Positions 16,996 through 26,906 are shown, counted from the stretch's first letter. The stretch is 29,210 nt of DNA from an uncultured Sutterella sp. (GCA_900770335.1 CAAGKD010000106.1:1-29210), one strand, 5' to 3'. The notes: a model not told the origin generated them from the letters alone. Program-made: numbers and translations.

Positions 16996-18147
16996 ATGAA
17001 CAAGACAGCCCTTGCGCTCAGCGCGACCTGCGCGGCGCTTCTCGCCGCCGCCCCGGCCGAGGCCGGATTCCTTTCGGCGCTCGCCGACACCACGCCCGCC
17101 GGACTCGCCCGCCCCTCGGACGAGCGCCCCGGCGACTGGATGTCCTTCTGGAGCGACGCGAAGTCGGGCGCGCAGCGGATCATGGACGAGGGCCGGTCCG
17201 TATGGATCGCCCCCGTCTACACGAACCACCCGACCTGGGCCTGGGACGACCGCGACGAGGAGAACGGCTGGCCGATGGGCATGGGCCTCGCGCGCTGCGT
17301 CATCGACGAGCGCGGCAACGAGCGGATGCTCTTCCTCGTCACTTTCGTCGACTCGAACTACCGCCCCGAGCCGATGGCGGGCTACACGTGGCTCGCCCGC
17401 TGGCCGCTCGGCGCGACGGGCCTGCACGTGGGCGCGGGCTACCTCGCCGGCATCACCTTCCGCGGCGACTACAAGTGGCTGCCGGTCCCCGGCCCCCTGC
17501 CTCTGGCGAAGATCGGCAGCGACACGTTCTCGTTCTACGGCACGTGGATCCCGTTCACGAACGTCTTTTTCTTCTTTTCGACCATCACGCTCGACGACGC
17601 GACGAGCCGCAGGATGCCCCTGCGCCCGGAGAGCCCCTGGGTGAGGACGCCGAACCTTCTTTACGGCGCCTGGGGCGGGCAGTACGTCGACAACGCCGAG
17701 GAATACTCCCCGAGCCGCCTCTCCAACGCGGGCGCCTGGGGCGTCGGCCTGCGCCGCTACTCAGGCCGCAGCTGGCAGACGGACCTCAAGTACGCGCGCT
17801 CGACGCACGACGTGAGCCGCCCGGCCGGGGGCGAGCCCGAGCGGCTGCGCATCGAGACCTGGTCGCTCACGATCGCCTACAACATGGACTGGACCGACTC
17901 CTTCCGCCTCTTCGCGGGCGGCGGCTTCGGCGTTTCGCGCGGAAAAACGGAGCGCAGGTCCGACTGGAGCCCGCACCCCTCGCTCACGCTCGGCTTCACC
18001 TGGGCCGCGACGGACGCGATCTGGATCACGGGCTCGATGGACACGCACTTCCCGCGCTTTCACGGCGTGCTCGAGGACCGCGGGGACGGCTACACGGTCC
18101 GGGCGATGCCGACGAACTTCATGCTCGGCGCGGGCATCGCGTTCTGA
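16996..18147 (+). CDS. pagP: PagP-type lipid A palmitoyltransferase with an extra C-terminal beta-barrel-like domain
   Basis: PagP is an outer-membrane barrel enzyme that moves a palmitate from phospholipid to lipid A, strengthening the envelope. From the ATG at 16996 the 383-residue protein has a clear signal peptide ending AEA-GF near residue 23. Its PagP domain (about 45-200) carries the matches to catalytic His (His78 in YTNHPTW) and Asp-Ser (Asp119, Ser120 in FVDSNYRPEPMAGY), and ends in an aromatic strand region. Ordinary PagP stops there. Here about 180 more residues follow (201-383), with alternating amphipathic strands and a C-terminal Phe (FMLGAGIAF), like a second outer-membrane barrel. 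A GTG at 16936 with a better Shine-Dalgarno (GGAG) would add 20 residues before the signal peptide. It is a single gene, divergent from rnpB. Confidence 0.88.
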   Translation: MNKTALALSATCAALLAAAPAEAGFLSALADTTPAGLARPSDERPGDWMSFWSDAKSGAQRIMDEGRSVWIAPVYTNHPTWAWDDRDEENGWPMGMGLARCVIDERGNERMLFLVTFVDSNYRPEPMAGYTWLARWPLGATGLHVGAGYLAGITFRGDYKWLPVPGPLPLAKIGSDTFSFYGTWIPFTNVFFFFSTITLDDATSRRMPLRPESPWVRTPNLLYGAWGGQYVDNAEEYSPSRLSNAGAWGVGLRRYSGRSWQTDLKYARSTHDVSRPAGGEPERLRIETWSLTIAYNMDWTDSFRLFAGGGFGVSRGKTERRSDWSPHPSLTLGFTWAATDAIWITGSMDTHFPRFHGVLEDRGDGYTVRAMPTNFMLGAGIAF

Positions 18148-18166
18148 GGACGCGCCCGCGGGTTAA

Positions 18167-18194
18167 TTTCGCCGAAAGGCGCCTCTTGTAGAAT
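18167..18194 (+). promoter_or_regulatory. Probable promoter of hemL
   Basis: TAGAAT (18189-18194) is a good -10 element, directly preceded by TG. The -35 at 16-bp spacing, TTTCGC (18167-18172), is poor. A small CGCC-GAAA-GGCG hairpin (18170-18181) lies between the two elements. Confidence 0.4.
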
Positions 18195-18289
18195 CGCGGC
18201 CAATCCCGCCTGGCCTGCCCGCAGCCGGGGCGCGCCTCGCGCGCCCCGGGGGAACGGCCGGGCCGTCCAATCATTCTGGAGAAGTCAGC

Positions 18290-19573
18290 ATGGACCGCAA
18301 TCAGGCGCTCTTCGATCGCGCTCAGAAAGTCATTCCCGGCGGCGTCAACTCGCCCGTCCGCGCCTTCCGCTCGGTCGGCGGAGCGCCTCGCTTCATCGAG
18401 CGCGCCCAGGGCCCCTACATGTGGGACGTCGAAGAGAAGCGCTTCACGGACTACGTCTGCTCCTGGGGTCCGATGATCCTCGGTCACAACGATCCGGACG
18501 TCGTCGAGGCCGTTCACGCGGCCGTCGACCGCGGCCTCTCCTTCGGCGCCGCGACGCGCGCCGAGGTCGAGATCGCCGAGGAGATCACGCGCATTGTCCC
18601 GTCGATGGAGCAGGTGCGCCTCGTGAGCTCGGGCACCGAGGCGGGCATGTCCGCCATCCGCCTGGCGCGCGGCTTCACGGGCCGCAACCGCATCATCAAG
18701 TTCGAGGGATGCTACCACGGTCACTCCGACGCGCTTCTCGTGAAGGCCGGCTCGGGCCTGCTCACCTTCGGCAACCCCTCCTCGGCGGGCGTTCCCGCCT
18801 CGGTCACCGAGCACACGCTCGTGCTTGAGTACAACAACCCCGAGCAGCTCGAGGACGCCTTCAGGAAGTACGGCGACGAGATCGCCTGCGTCATCGTCGA
18901 AGCCTTCGCGGGCAACATGAACCTCGTGCGCGGCACGCAGGAGTTCATCGACACGATGCGCCGCCTGTGCACGGAGCACGGCGCCCTGCTCATCGTCGAC
19001 GAGGTCATGACGGGCTTCCGCGTGGCCCTGCACGGCGCGCAGTCGCTCTTCAACGTCACCCCCGACATCACGATGCTCGGCAAGGTGATCGGCGGCGGCA
19101 TGCCCGTCGCGGCCTTCGGCGGCCGCGCAGACGTGATGCAGAAAATCGCCCCCTGCGGCCCGGTCTACCAGGCCGGCACCCTCTCGGGCAACCCCGTGGC
19201 AGTCGCCTGCGGCATGGCCACGCTCAGGAAGATTCAGGCGCCCGGGTTCCACGACCGCCTCGCCGCCCAGACCTCGCGCCTCGTCACCGGGCTCGAGGCC
19301 GCCGCGAAGGAGGCGGGCGTCCCCTTCTGCGCCGACTCGGTCGGCGGCATGTTCGGCATCTACTTCCTCCCCGAGCGTCCGCACGGATTCTCGGACGTCA
19401 TGAAGGCCGACCAGAAGGCCTTCAACGCGTTCTTCCACGGCATGCTCGAGCACGGCTGCTACTTCGCGCCCTCGACGTTCGAGGCGGGCTTCGTCTCGAT
19501 CGCCCACACCGACGAGGTGATCGACTCGACGGTCGCCGCCGCCCGCGAGGTCTTCGCCTCAATGGCGAAGTGA
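18290..19573 (+). CDS. hemL: Glutamate-1-semialdehyde 2,1-aminomutase (HemL)
   Basis: HemL is the PLP-dependent cytoplasmic enzyme that converts glutamate-1-semialdehyde to 5-aminolevulinate, the C5 route to heme and other tetrapyrroles. The 427-residue protein has VIPGGVNSPVRAF near the start, SSGTEAGMSAIRLAR (113-127), YHGHSD (142-147), DEVMTGFR (237-244) and the cofactor-binding Lys265 in LGKVIGGGMPVAAFGG, followed by YQAGTLSGNP. The length is that of the family. ATG follows GGAG by nine bases. It stands alone here, with no other heme genes beside it, between pagP and dsbD. Confidence 0.97.
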   Translation: MDRNQALFDRAQKVIPGGVNSPVRAFRSVGGAPRFIERAQGPYMWDVEEKRFTDYVCSWGPMILGHNDPDVVEAVHAAVDRGLSFGAATRAEVEIAEEITRIVPSMEQVRLVSSGTEAGMSAIRLARGFTGRNRIIKFEGCYHGHSDALLVKAGSGLLTFGNPSSAGVPASVTEHTLVLEYNNPEQLEDAFRKYGDEIACVIVEAFAGNMNLVRGTQEFIDTMRRLCTEHGALLIVDEVMTGFRVALHGAQSLFNVTPDITMLGKVIGGGMPVAAFGGRADVMQKIAPCGPVYQAGTLSGNPVAVACGMATLRKIQAPGFHDRLAAQTSRLVTGLEAAAKEAGVPFCADSVGGMFGIYFLPERPHGFSDVMKADQKAFNAFFHGMLEHGCYFAPSTFEAGFVSIAHTDEVIDSTVAAAREVFASMAK

Positions 19574-19580
19574 CTCCGTC

Positions 19581-19615
19581 CGGAGCGAGGGGCGCCCTGC
19601 GCGCCGCCCGCTCCG
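19581..19615 (+). terminator. Terminator-like hairpin after hemL
   Basis: CGGAGCG and CGCTCCG (19581-19587 and 19609-19615) enclose further G+C pairing, forming a long stem just after the hemL stop. No U-run follows, so termination efficiency is uncertain. The rest of the 182-base gap before dsbD shows no gene. Confidence 0.4.
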
Positions 19616-19755
19616 CGAGGATCCCGGCCGGCCTGACGGTCCGGCCCCCGTCCGGCGCGCCCGCGGCCTCGCGGACGCGCCGTTCGCTATTCTTCGGAAG
19701 AGTCCGGGCGCCGGCCCGCTCTTTTCGGCTCCAACTCCTTCCGCGAGACTCTCTC

Positions 19756-22002
19756 ATGTCCTCCCACGCATCATTCACGCAGCGCCTCATGCGCGCGACG
19801 GCCTCGGCCGGCGCCTCCCTGGCGATGCTCTGCGCGATCGGCTCTCCGCTTGCGCTCCTCGCGCCCGCTCCGGCCGCGCTTGCGGCCGACGGCAGCTGGC
19901 TGAGCGCGATTGACGCAGGCCGACCCGGAGCGAAGAGCGCGCCGCACGTGCTCGTCGAGATCGTCTCCGAGAAGGACGCGCTCACGCCGCAGGCGGAGAA
20001 TCGTCTCGCGGTGCGCTTCACCCACGAGAACGGCTGGCACACGTACTGGCGCATGCCCGGCGACGCGGGGCTGCCTCCTGAATTCACCTTCACGCTGCCC
20101 GAAGGGCTCTCGGCGAGCGAGCCGGGCTTCACGCTGCCCGCGCGCATGGAGACGGCCGGGCTCACGAGCTTCGGCTACGGCGGCGTGACGCTCTTTCCCT
20201 TCCGCGTCGAGGTGCCCCGCGGCGCGGCCGGCCCCGTCACGGTGAAGCTTCACGCGGAGTACCTCGTCTGCCGCGACATGTGCGTGCCCGAGTCGGCCGA
20301 CGCGACGGTGAAGCTCCCCGTCCGGGTCTCGGGCGGGGAGACCCCGGACGCGGCGGCGATCAGCGAAGCGCTGCGCGCAGTGCCCGAGCGCGTCAAGGGG
20401 GCGTCGATCGCCTCCGCGACGATCGAGGGGGACCGGATCCGCATCGACGTGCCGAAGAGCGCCGCGGCCGCGGCGTCGCTCGACTTCCTGCCGCTTCGCG
20501 CGGGCATCCTGCGCCTTTCTGAATCGCCCCGCACCGCCTCGGACGCCGCCGCGGCGCCCGAGTCGACGAGCCTCTGGCTCGCCGCGACGGAGAAGTTCTC
20601 CAAGGCTCCGGCGGACAGGCTCGAGGGCGTCCTCGTCGGCGACGGCGGCCCCGCAAAGGGCGGCTGGGCGGTCGAGACGACGATCAGGCTCGCCCCGGGC
20701 GCCGTTCCGCCGCCCCCGAAGAGCGCCTCCGCGCCGGCCGCAGCTCCGGCGGGCGGCGGCCAAGCGGCCCTCGCCCTCTCGGCCTGGACCGCGATCCTCT
20801 CGGCCTTCTTGGGCGGCCTCATCCTCAACCTGATGCCCTGCGTCTTCCCGGTGCTCTCGCTCAAGCTCCTTGACCTCGTCAGGGGCGCGCATGCGCCGGG
20901 CCGCATGATCGCGCACGGCGCAGCGTTCACGGGAGGAGTGCTGCTCACGATGCTCGCCCTCTCGGGGCTCCTCCTCGGCCTGCGAGGCGCGGGGCACGCT
21001 CTCGGCTGGGGCTTCCAGCTCCAGTCGCCGGGCGTCGTCGCCGGGCTCATGCTTCTCTTCGGCGCGATCACGTTCAACCTCCTCGGCGTCTATGAGTTCA
21101 CCGCCGGCAGCCGCATCGCAGACGCGAAGGCCGTGCGCGGCGCGCCCAGGGACGGACTCGCGGGCTCGCTCGTGACGGGCGTTCTCGCCGTCATCGTCGC
21201 GAGCCCCTGCACGGCGCCCTTCATGGGGGCCTCGCTCGGCTACGCCCTCACGCAACCCGCCCTCGAGGCCCTTCTCGTCTTCCTCGCACTCGGCCTCGGC
21301 ATGGCTGCGCCCTGGATGCTTCTGTGCGTCTTCCCGGGCTGGGCCCGCCGGCTTCCGAAGCCCGGCCCCTGGATGGATGTCTTCCGCAGGATCATGGCGA
21401 TCCCGATGGCGCTTGCCGTCCTCTGGCTCGCCTGGGTGCTCGCGCGGCAGGCGGGCGGCGTCGCGCTCATCGCCGTCGTCTGCGGCCTCGGCGCCCTCGG
21501 CGTCTTCTGCTGGCTCGTCGGCAGGCGCCAGTGGGGGCGCCCGCACAGCCCGGTTCTCATGGCAGCGATGCTCGCCATCGCGATCGGCACGGCCGCCGCG
21601 GCCGGCTCGGGCCTTCTCGGGCGCGCGGCGCCTGAGAGCGCGCAGGCGCACGGCGCCTGGCAGCCCTGGAGCGAAGCCGCGGTTTCGCGGGCCCTCGCCG
21701 ACGGGCGTCCCGTCTTCGTCGACTTCACGGCCGCCTGGTGCATCACCTGCCAGGCCAACAAGCTCGCTGCGCTCTCGCGCGACGAGGTCTCGGCGCGCAT
21801 GGACGCGCTCGGCTACGTGCGGCTCGAGGCCGACTGGACGAACCGCGATCCGCAGATCGCGCGCGTGCTCGCCGAGCACGGCAGAAGCGGCGTGCCGCTC
21901 TACCTCATCCTCACCCCGGGAGGCGGCGTCGAGACGCTCCCCGAGCTCCTCACGCCGGGCGTCGTGATCGAGGCGCTCGAGCGCAACGCGCGCGGAAAGT
22001 GA
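19756..22002 (+). CDS. dsbD: Thiol:disulfide interchange protein, DsbD/ScsB family
   Basis: This 748-residue inner-membrane protein passes electrons from cytoplasmic thioredoxin to periplasmic thiol proteins. It has a signal peptide ending near residue 43 and an N-terminal periplasmic domain with a redox pair (Cys172 and Cys176 in YLVCRDMCVPES). Its multi-helix membrane domain has Cys362 (LMPCVFP) and Cys485 (ASPCTAPF), the pair typical of the family. A C-terminal thioredoxin domain carries AAWCITCQ (Cys662, Cys665). The YLVCRDMCVP form of the N-domain is closer to ScsB than to E. coli DsbD. The start at 19756 gives the signal peptide but its Shine-Dalgarno is weak. The frame stays open upstream through hemL, which is shadow. 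The DsbG-like protein at 26120-26749 is a plausible partner. Confidence 0.9.
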   Translation: MSSHASFTQRLMRATASAGASLAMLCAIGSPLALLAPAPAALAADGSWLSAIDAGRPGAKSAPHVLVEIVSEKDALTPQAENRLAVRFTHENGWHTYWRMPGDAGLPPEFTFTLPEGLSASEPGFTLPARMETAGLTSFGYGGVTLFPFRVEVPRGAAGPVTVKLHAEYLVCRDMCVPESADATVKLPVRVSGGETPDAAAISEALRAVPERVKGASIASATIEGDRIRIDVPKSAAAAASLDFLPLRAGILRLSESPRTASDAAAAPESTSLWLAATEKFSKAPADRLEGVLVGDGGPAKGGWAVETTIRLAPGAVPPPPKSASAPAAAPAGGGQAALALSAWTAILSAFLGGLILNLMPCVFPVLSLKLLDLVRGAHAPGRMIAHGAAFTGGVLLTMLALSGLLLGLRGAGHALGWGFQLQSPGVVAGLMLLFGAITFNLLGVYEFTAGSRIADAKAVRGAPRDGLAGSLVTGVLAVIVASPCTAPFMGASLGYALTQPALEALLVFLALGLGMAAPWMLLCVFPGWARRLPKPGPWMDVFRRIMAIPMALAVLWLAWVLARQAGGVALIAVVCGLGALGVFCWLVGRRQWGRPHSPVLMAAMLAIAIGTAAAAGSGLLGRAAPESAQAHGAWQPWSEAAVSRALADGRPVFVDFTAAWCITCQANKLAALSRDEVSARMDALGYVRLEADWTNRDPQIARVLAEHGRSGVPLYLILTPGGGVETLPELLTPGVVIEALERNARGK

Positions 22003-22022
22003 CCTTTTAGGCCCCCCGCTCC

Positions 22023-22076
22023 ATTAACGCGAAGGCGGCGCTCCGGACTTCTTCCGGACGCCGCCTTCGCATTAAT
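22023..22076. terminator. Long hairpin at the dsbD/dacB convergence
   Basis: Arms at 22023-22047 and 22053-22076 pair over about 23 positions with one mismatch and one bulge around a five-base loop. It lies between two converging genes, so it probably stops transcription from both sides. Its ends are ATTAAC and ATTAAT, with no long U-tract on either strand. Confidence 0.7.
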
Positions 22077-22106
22077 GCGATGCTGACGCCTTTCGCTGCC
22101 GCCCGC

Positions 22107-23771
22107 TCACTTCCTGCCGCGGTCGATCCAATCGATCAGGCCGTTGAGGAAAGGAATGCCGCCGTTGATCGCGCTCTTGCCCCGCACGCTCGCATAGACC
22201 GCCCAGCGGCTGCCGTCGCGGGCGTGAACGTACCCGCCGATGCTCCGCACGTCGGCGAGGAACCCCGTCTTGATGCGGCCCTCGGACACGGCGACCTTCC
22301 GGCGGCGCATGGTGCCGTCGCGGCCGGAGATCGGCAGCGACGCGAGGAACTCGGGCATGTAGGGCCCCGTCCAGCCCGCGGCGAGCACGCGGCTCATCGC
22401 GCGGGCCGTGACGCGCGACTCGCGGGAGAGCCCCGAGCCGTTGTCGATCTGAATCTCGCCCTCGGGAACGCCGCGGCGGCGCATCCAGTCCGCGACCGCG
22501 GCTCGGCCGTCCTCGAGCGTCGCCCCGCGCGGGAAGGCCGCGCCCTTCGCCCGGCCCTCGGCGCGGCGCACGCGCTCGGCGCCGAGCGTGAGGAGGATGT
22601 GGCGGGCCATCATGTTGTTCGACCACTTGTTTGTGAGCGCGATGACGTCGATCACCGTCGGGGACTCGCGCGTGAGGAGGCGCCGCGCCCCCTCGGGAAC
22701 GGCACCCGAAACGGCGCGCCCCGTCCACGTGCGGCCGTCGCGCTCCCAGAGCGCGCGGAACGTCCGCTCGAAGTACTCGTCGGGCGTGAAGCTGATCGTG
22801 ACGAAGCGCGACGCGCCGCAGGCCGCGGTGAAGGTCCCCGTGAACTCGACGATCCGCTCGTCGCCCTCGCCCTTGCGCAGGCGGAAGCCCGGAGCGGAGC
22901 GGCCCTTGCCGCACTTACCCGGCTTCAGGGGCACCGTCTCGGGAAGGACGATCCCCGCGAGGCGCGGCGTCGAGACGACGCGGGCGACGCCCGCCGCCTC
23001 GTCCGGAATGAGCTCGACCGAGAGCGAACGGTAGTTGACAAGCGCCGCGTCGGGCGGAAGGTTGTAGGGGCGCGCTCCGCGCCCGTCAAAGGCCGAGGAG
23101 TTGACGTCCGGAATGTTGAAGTACGAGCGGTCAATCGTCACGTCCCCTTCGATCCGCCTCACGCCGAGCTGCGCGAGGCGCTCGACCTCGAGGGCGAAGT
23201 CCTCGATCACGAAGGTCGGATCGCCCCCGCCCCGCACGAAGAGGCCTCCCTTAAGAACGCCCTCGGCATCGGGCGCTGCGGCGGCGTAAAAGCCCGTGCG
23301 CCAGCGCCAGGCGGGGCCGAGCGTCTCGAGCGCCGCGAGGGTCGTCACGAGCTTTTCGGTGCTCGCGGGCTTCTCGAGGACGCCGTCGTTGACGCCGAGG
23401 AGCGTCCGCCCGGGAGCGTCGAGGGGCCGCACGGAGATCACGACCTCCCTGGGATTCACCTTGAGGCGGCGCGCGAGCTTCTTGAGCTCCGCGGGAAGCT
23501 GCGTCATCTCGGGCGCGGGGCCGTCGGCGGGAAGCGCCCGAAGCGCCTCGTCGGCGGGCTCCTCCTCAAGGGCGATCGGCCGGCCGAAGACAAGATCAGG
23601 ATCCTCGTCCGGGGCGATCGCGGCGCCGGCCGGCTCAGTCGCGGCGGCGGCCTCCCCGGAGACGCCCGGCATCGCGTGCGCCTTGCCGAAGGAGAAGGAC
23701 ACCGCGGAGACCGCGCCGAACGCTATCACGAGACCGGTCGCAATGGAGATTGTTTTCAAAGGGAATTTCAT
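22107..23771 (-). CDS. dacB: D-alanyl-D-alanine carboxypeptidase/endopeptidase (PBP4, DacB, peptidase S13)
   Basis: DacB is a periplasmic penicillin-binding protein that trims stem peptides and cuts peptide cross-links during wall remodelling. The 554-residue protein has a signal peptide (about 1-33, ending in KAHA). A Glu/Pro/Ala-rich linker (about 35-95) looks longer than usual. The S13 domain follows with the catalytic STEK box (Ser137, Lys140), SNN (384-386) and KTG (501-503). ATG (23771-23769) follows GGAG by only four bases. The open frame runs on upstream across groES but that is antisense shadow. It is divergent from groES and convergent with dsbD. Confidence 0.93.
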   Translation of the reverse strand: MKFPLKTISIATGLVIAFGAVSAVSFSFGKAHAMPGVSGEAAAATEPAGAAIAPDEDPDLVFGRPIALEEEPADEALRALPADGPAPEMTQLPAELKKLARRLKVNPREVVISVRPLDAPGRTLLGVNDGVLEKPASTEKLVTTLAALETLGPAWRWRTGFYAAAAPDAEGVLKGGLFVRGGGDPTFVIEDFALEVERLAQLGVRRIEGDVTIDRSYFNIPDVNSSAFDGRGARPYNLPPDAALVNYRSLSVELIPDEAAGVARVVSTPRLAGIVLPETVPLKPGKCGKGRSAPGFRLRKGEGDERIVEFTGTFTAACGASRFVTISFTPDEYFERTFRALWERDGRTWTGRAVSGAVPEGARRLLTRESPTVIDVIALTNKWSNNMMARHILLTLGAERVRRAEGRAKGAAFPRGATLEDGRAAVADWMRRRGVPEGEIQIDNGSGLSRESRVTARAMSRVLAAGWTGPYMPEFLASLPISGRDGTMRRRKVAVSEGRIKTGFLADVRSIGGYVHARDGSRWAVYASVRGKSAINGGIPFLNGLIDWIDRGRK

Positions 23772-23786
23772 TGTTCTCCGCCATCG

Positions 23787-23800
23787 GGAAAAATTTTTCC
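23787..23800. promoter_or_regulatory. 14-bp perfect palindrome in the dacB leader
   Basis: GGAAAAATTTTTCC is a perfect palindrome 16-29 bases upstream of the dacB ATG and just upstream of the groESL heat-shock promoter. It is very AT-rich for this genome. It could be an operator acting on dacB, a bent A-tract, or an UP-like element for groESL. Confidence 0.4.
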
Positions 23801-23809
23801 TCACCGGGG

Positions 23810-23837
23810 CTTGAAATCTTTCCGACCGTCCCCATAT
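23810..23837 (+). promoter_or_regulatory. Sigma32 (RpoH) heat-shock promoter of groESL
   Basis: CTTGAA (23810-23815) and CCCCATAT (23830-23837) with 14 bp between them match the RpoH consensus (CTTGAA, 13-14 bp, CCCCATnT). The start would be near 23844, giving groES a leader of about 155 bases. No CIRCE/HrcA element is visible. Confidence 0.85.
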
Positions 23838-23999
23838 GGGAGGTAAATGGTAGCGGGAAGGCGTGAAGGCGCATTCCTGCGAGAAGATTTTTTTCAACAT
23901 CGGCCGCTCGCCGGCCGGGCCGGAGGCGCTCCTCAAGGCGGCGCCCGCCCGGATCCCGGAGAGAAGCGGCCGGCTGATCAATCCATGGAGAATTCCAAG

Positions 24000-24287
24000 A
24001 TGCAGATTCGTCCCTTGCATGACCGCGTCATCATCAAGCGTCTCGCCGCCGAAACGACGACCGCCTTCGGCATCGTCATCCCCGACACGGCCGGCGAGAA
24101 GCCTGACCAGGGCGAGGTGATCGCCGTCGGCCCGGGCAAGCGCGATGAGGCCGGCCGCATCATCACGCCGGACGTCAAGAAGGGCGATCGCGTCCTCTTC
24201 GGCAAGTACTCCGGCCAGACCGTCAAGGTCGACGGAGAAGAGCTCCTCGTCATGCGCGAGGAGGACATCATGGGCGTGCTCGAATAA
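24000..24287 (+). CDS. groES: Co-chaperonin GroES
   Basis: GroES is the heptameric lid of the GroEL folding chamber. The 95-residue product has the standard start MQIRPLHDRVIIKR, the mobile-loop region around residues 18-30 (ETTTAFGIVIPDTA), and the conserved GEVIAVGPGK, KKGDRVLFGKYSG and the ending VMREEDIMGVLE. ATG at 24000 is preceded by GGAG nine bases upstream. An in-frame ATG at 23847 would add 51 unrelated residues and lies at the predicted transcription start, so I rejected it. It is co-transcribed with groEL from the RpoH promoter. Confidence 0.97.
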   Translation: MQIRPLHDRVIIKRLAAETTTAFGIVIPDTAGEKPDQGEVIAVGPGKRDEAGRIITPDVKKGDRVLFGKYSGQTVKVDGEELLVMREEDIMGVLE

Positions 24288-24350
24288 CGCCGCCCGCGAC
24301 TCCCTTCGCCCCACGCACAGATTTCACAGAAGATTTGAAGGATTTCAGAA

Positions 24351-25988
<1,638 letters not shown>

Positions 25989-26020
25989 TCCGCGCCTGAC
26001 GCGCACGTCTGACCGAAGCG

Positions 26021-26063
26021 AAGGCCCCGCAGTCTGAAACGGCTGCGGGGCCTTCTCGTTTCT
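26021..26063 (+). terminator. Rho-independent terminator of groESL
   Basis: A perfect 12-bp stem (26021-26032 with 26043-26054) and a ten-base loop are followed by CTCGTTTCT. It lies 32 bases after the groEL stop. Confidence 0.9.
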
Positions 26064-26119
26064 GCAGTCAGCGCTCCCGGAAGGGGCGCGCCCCCTTCCG
26101 GAGCGGAGCTGTCAGCGGA

Positions 26120-26749
26120 TCACTTGCGGGCGACGCCCGTGATCCGCTCAAACTGCTCGGCCGTGCTCTGCGGCACCGGGACGTACCGGCCGTCGGCCGT
26201 GCGAAGCACGCCGAAGGGCACCGAGGCGCCGCCCGCGCGGCGGAAGGTCTTGGAGTTGTCCCAGACCTTCGTGCGCTTCTCGAACGGAATCTCCATCCCG
26301 CGGACGTCGAGCCCCTTGAACTTCTCGTCGTGATAGTGCGACTCGTGCTCGAGGAACGTCGCCTTCGGATCCTTGGCGGCGAGGATCGCCGCGCCCTGCG
26401 GCTCGCTCCAGGGGTTGAGAACCGCGACGGGGTGCCAGACGAAGGTCACGCGGCCGAGCCAGGGCTTGAGCTGCTCGAACTGCCAGACGCACCACTGGCA
26501 CTGCGGATCGAAGACAAAGCGCACGAAGGGCGCGCCCTCGGGGCCGGGGAACGTGACGCCCTCGCCCTTCTCCTCGAGCTCGACGAAGCACCGCTCGGCG
26601 TTGAAGTCCGTCGGAATCTCGGGCATGTCGGGCCAGACGCGCTTTTGCGCGGCATGCGCCGCAGGCACGCAGGACGCCGCGGCGGCGATTGACAGGGTCT
26701 GGAGCAGATTGCGGCGGGAGAGCCTCCCGCAAAGGCTGCGCTGGGTCAT
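26120..26749 (-). CDS. DsbC/DsbG-like thioredoxin-fold protein with Tat signal
   Basis: This 209-residue protein is probably a periplasmic disulfide isomerase or reductase. It begins with a twin-arginine type signal (SRRNLLQTLSIAAAA, Arg12-Arg13, cut after AHA near residue 33). The thioredoxin fold has the redox motif DPQCQWCVWQ (Cys84, Cys87). The downstream AAILAAKDPKATF and a cis-Pro in ASVPFGV are like DsbG. It lacks the N-terminal dimerisation domain of DsbC and DsbG (those are about 230-250 residues), so it resembles the catalytic half only. An extra Cys54 is present. ATG follows AAGGA by about seven bases. It is divergent from pyrF. The membrane reductase at 19756-22002 may keep it reduced. 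Exact role uncertain. Confidence 0.8.
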   Translation of the reverse strand: MTQRSLCGRLSRRNLLQTLSIAAAASCVPAAHAAQKRVWPDMPEIPTDFNAERCFVELEEKGEGVTFPGPEGAPFVRFVFDPQCQWCVWQFEQLKPWLGRVTFVWHPVAVLNPWSEPQGAAILAAKDPKATFLEHESHYHDEKFKGLDVRGMEIPFEKRTKVWDNSKTFRRAGGASVPFGVLRTADGRYVPVPQSTAEQFERITGVARK

Positions 26750-26876
26750 GATGAGTCCTTCCTTGAGGTCAAAGGATTCTCTGATCCTACCGCCGACGCA
26801 GGGATCGCCGCGCCGGCCGGCCCCTGCCGACATGTTTCCGTTTTTGCTTCCCTGCGCACGCCGGCGCGCGGCCGCC

Positions 26877-26906
26877 TTGACCGGCCTTGCCGCAAGCGGA
26901 GAAAAT
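26877..26906 (+). promoter_or_regulatory. Probable promoter of pyrF
   Basis: TTGACC (26877-26882) and GAAAAT (26901-26906) are 18 bp apart. The predicted start falls at about 26913, at the foot of the leader hairpin. Confidence 0.5.

Noticed and set aside
16656..18191. Long plus-strand frame running through rnpB and pagP
   Set aside because: It overlaps the RNase P RNA and pagP in another frame and has no signal peptide or motif.
23847..23999. In-frame upstream extension of groES starting at ATG 23847
   Set aside because: The predicted transcription start is at about the same place, the added 51 residues resemble no GroES, and ATG 24000 has a good ribosome binding site and the standard N-terminus.
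23772..23999. CIRCE (HrcA) element before groESL
   Set aside because: I looked for TTAGCACTC-N9-GAGTGCTAA and did not find it; the promoter is RpoH-type instead.
23772..24314. Upstream extension of dacB into the groES region on the minus strand
   Set aside because: It is antisense to groES. The signal peptide start at 23771 is clear.
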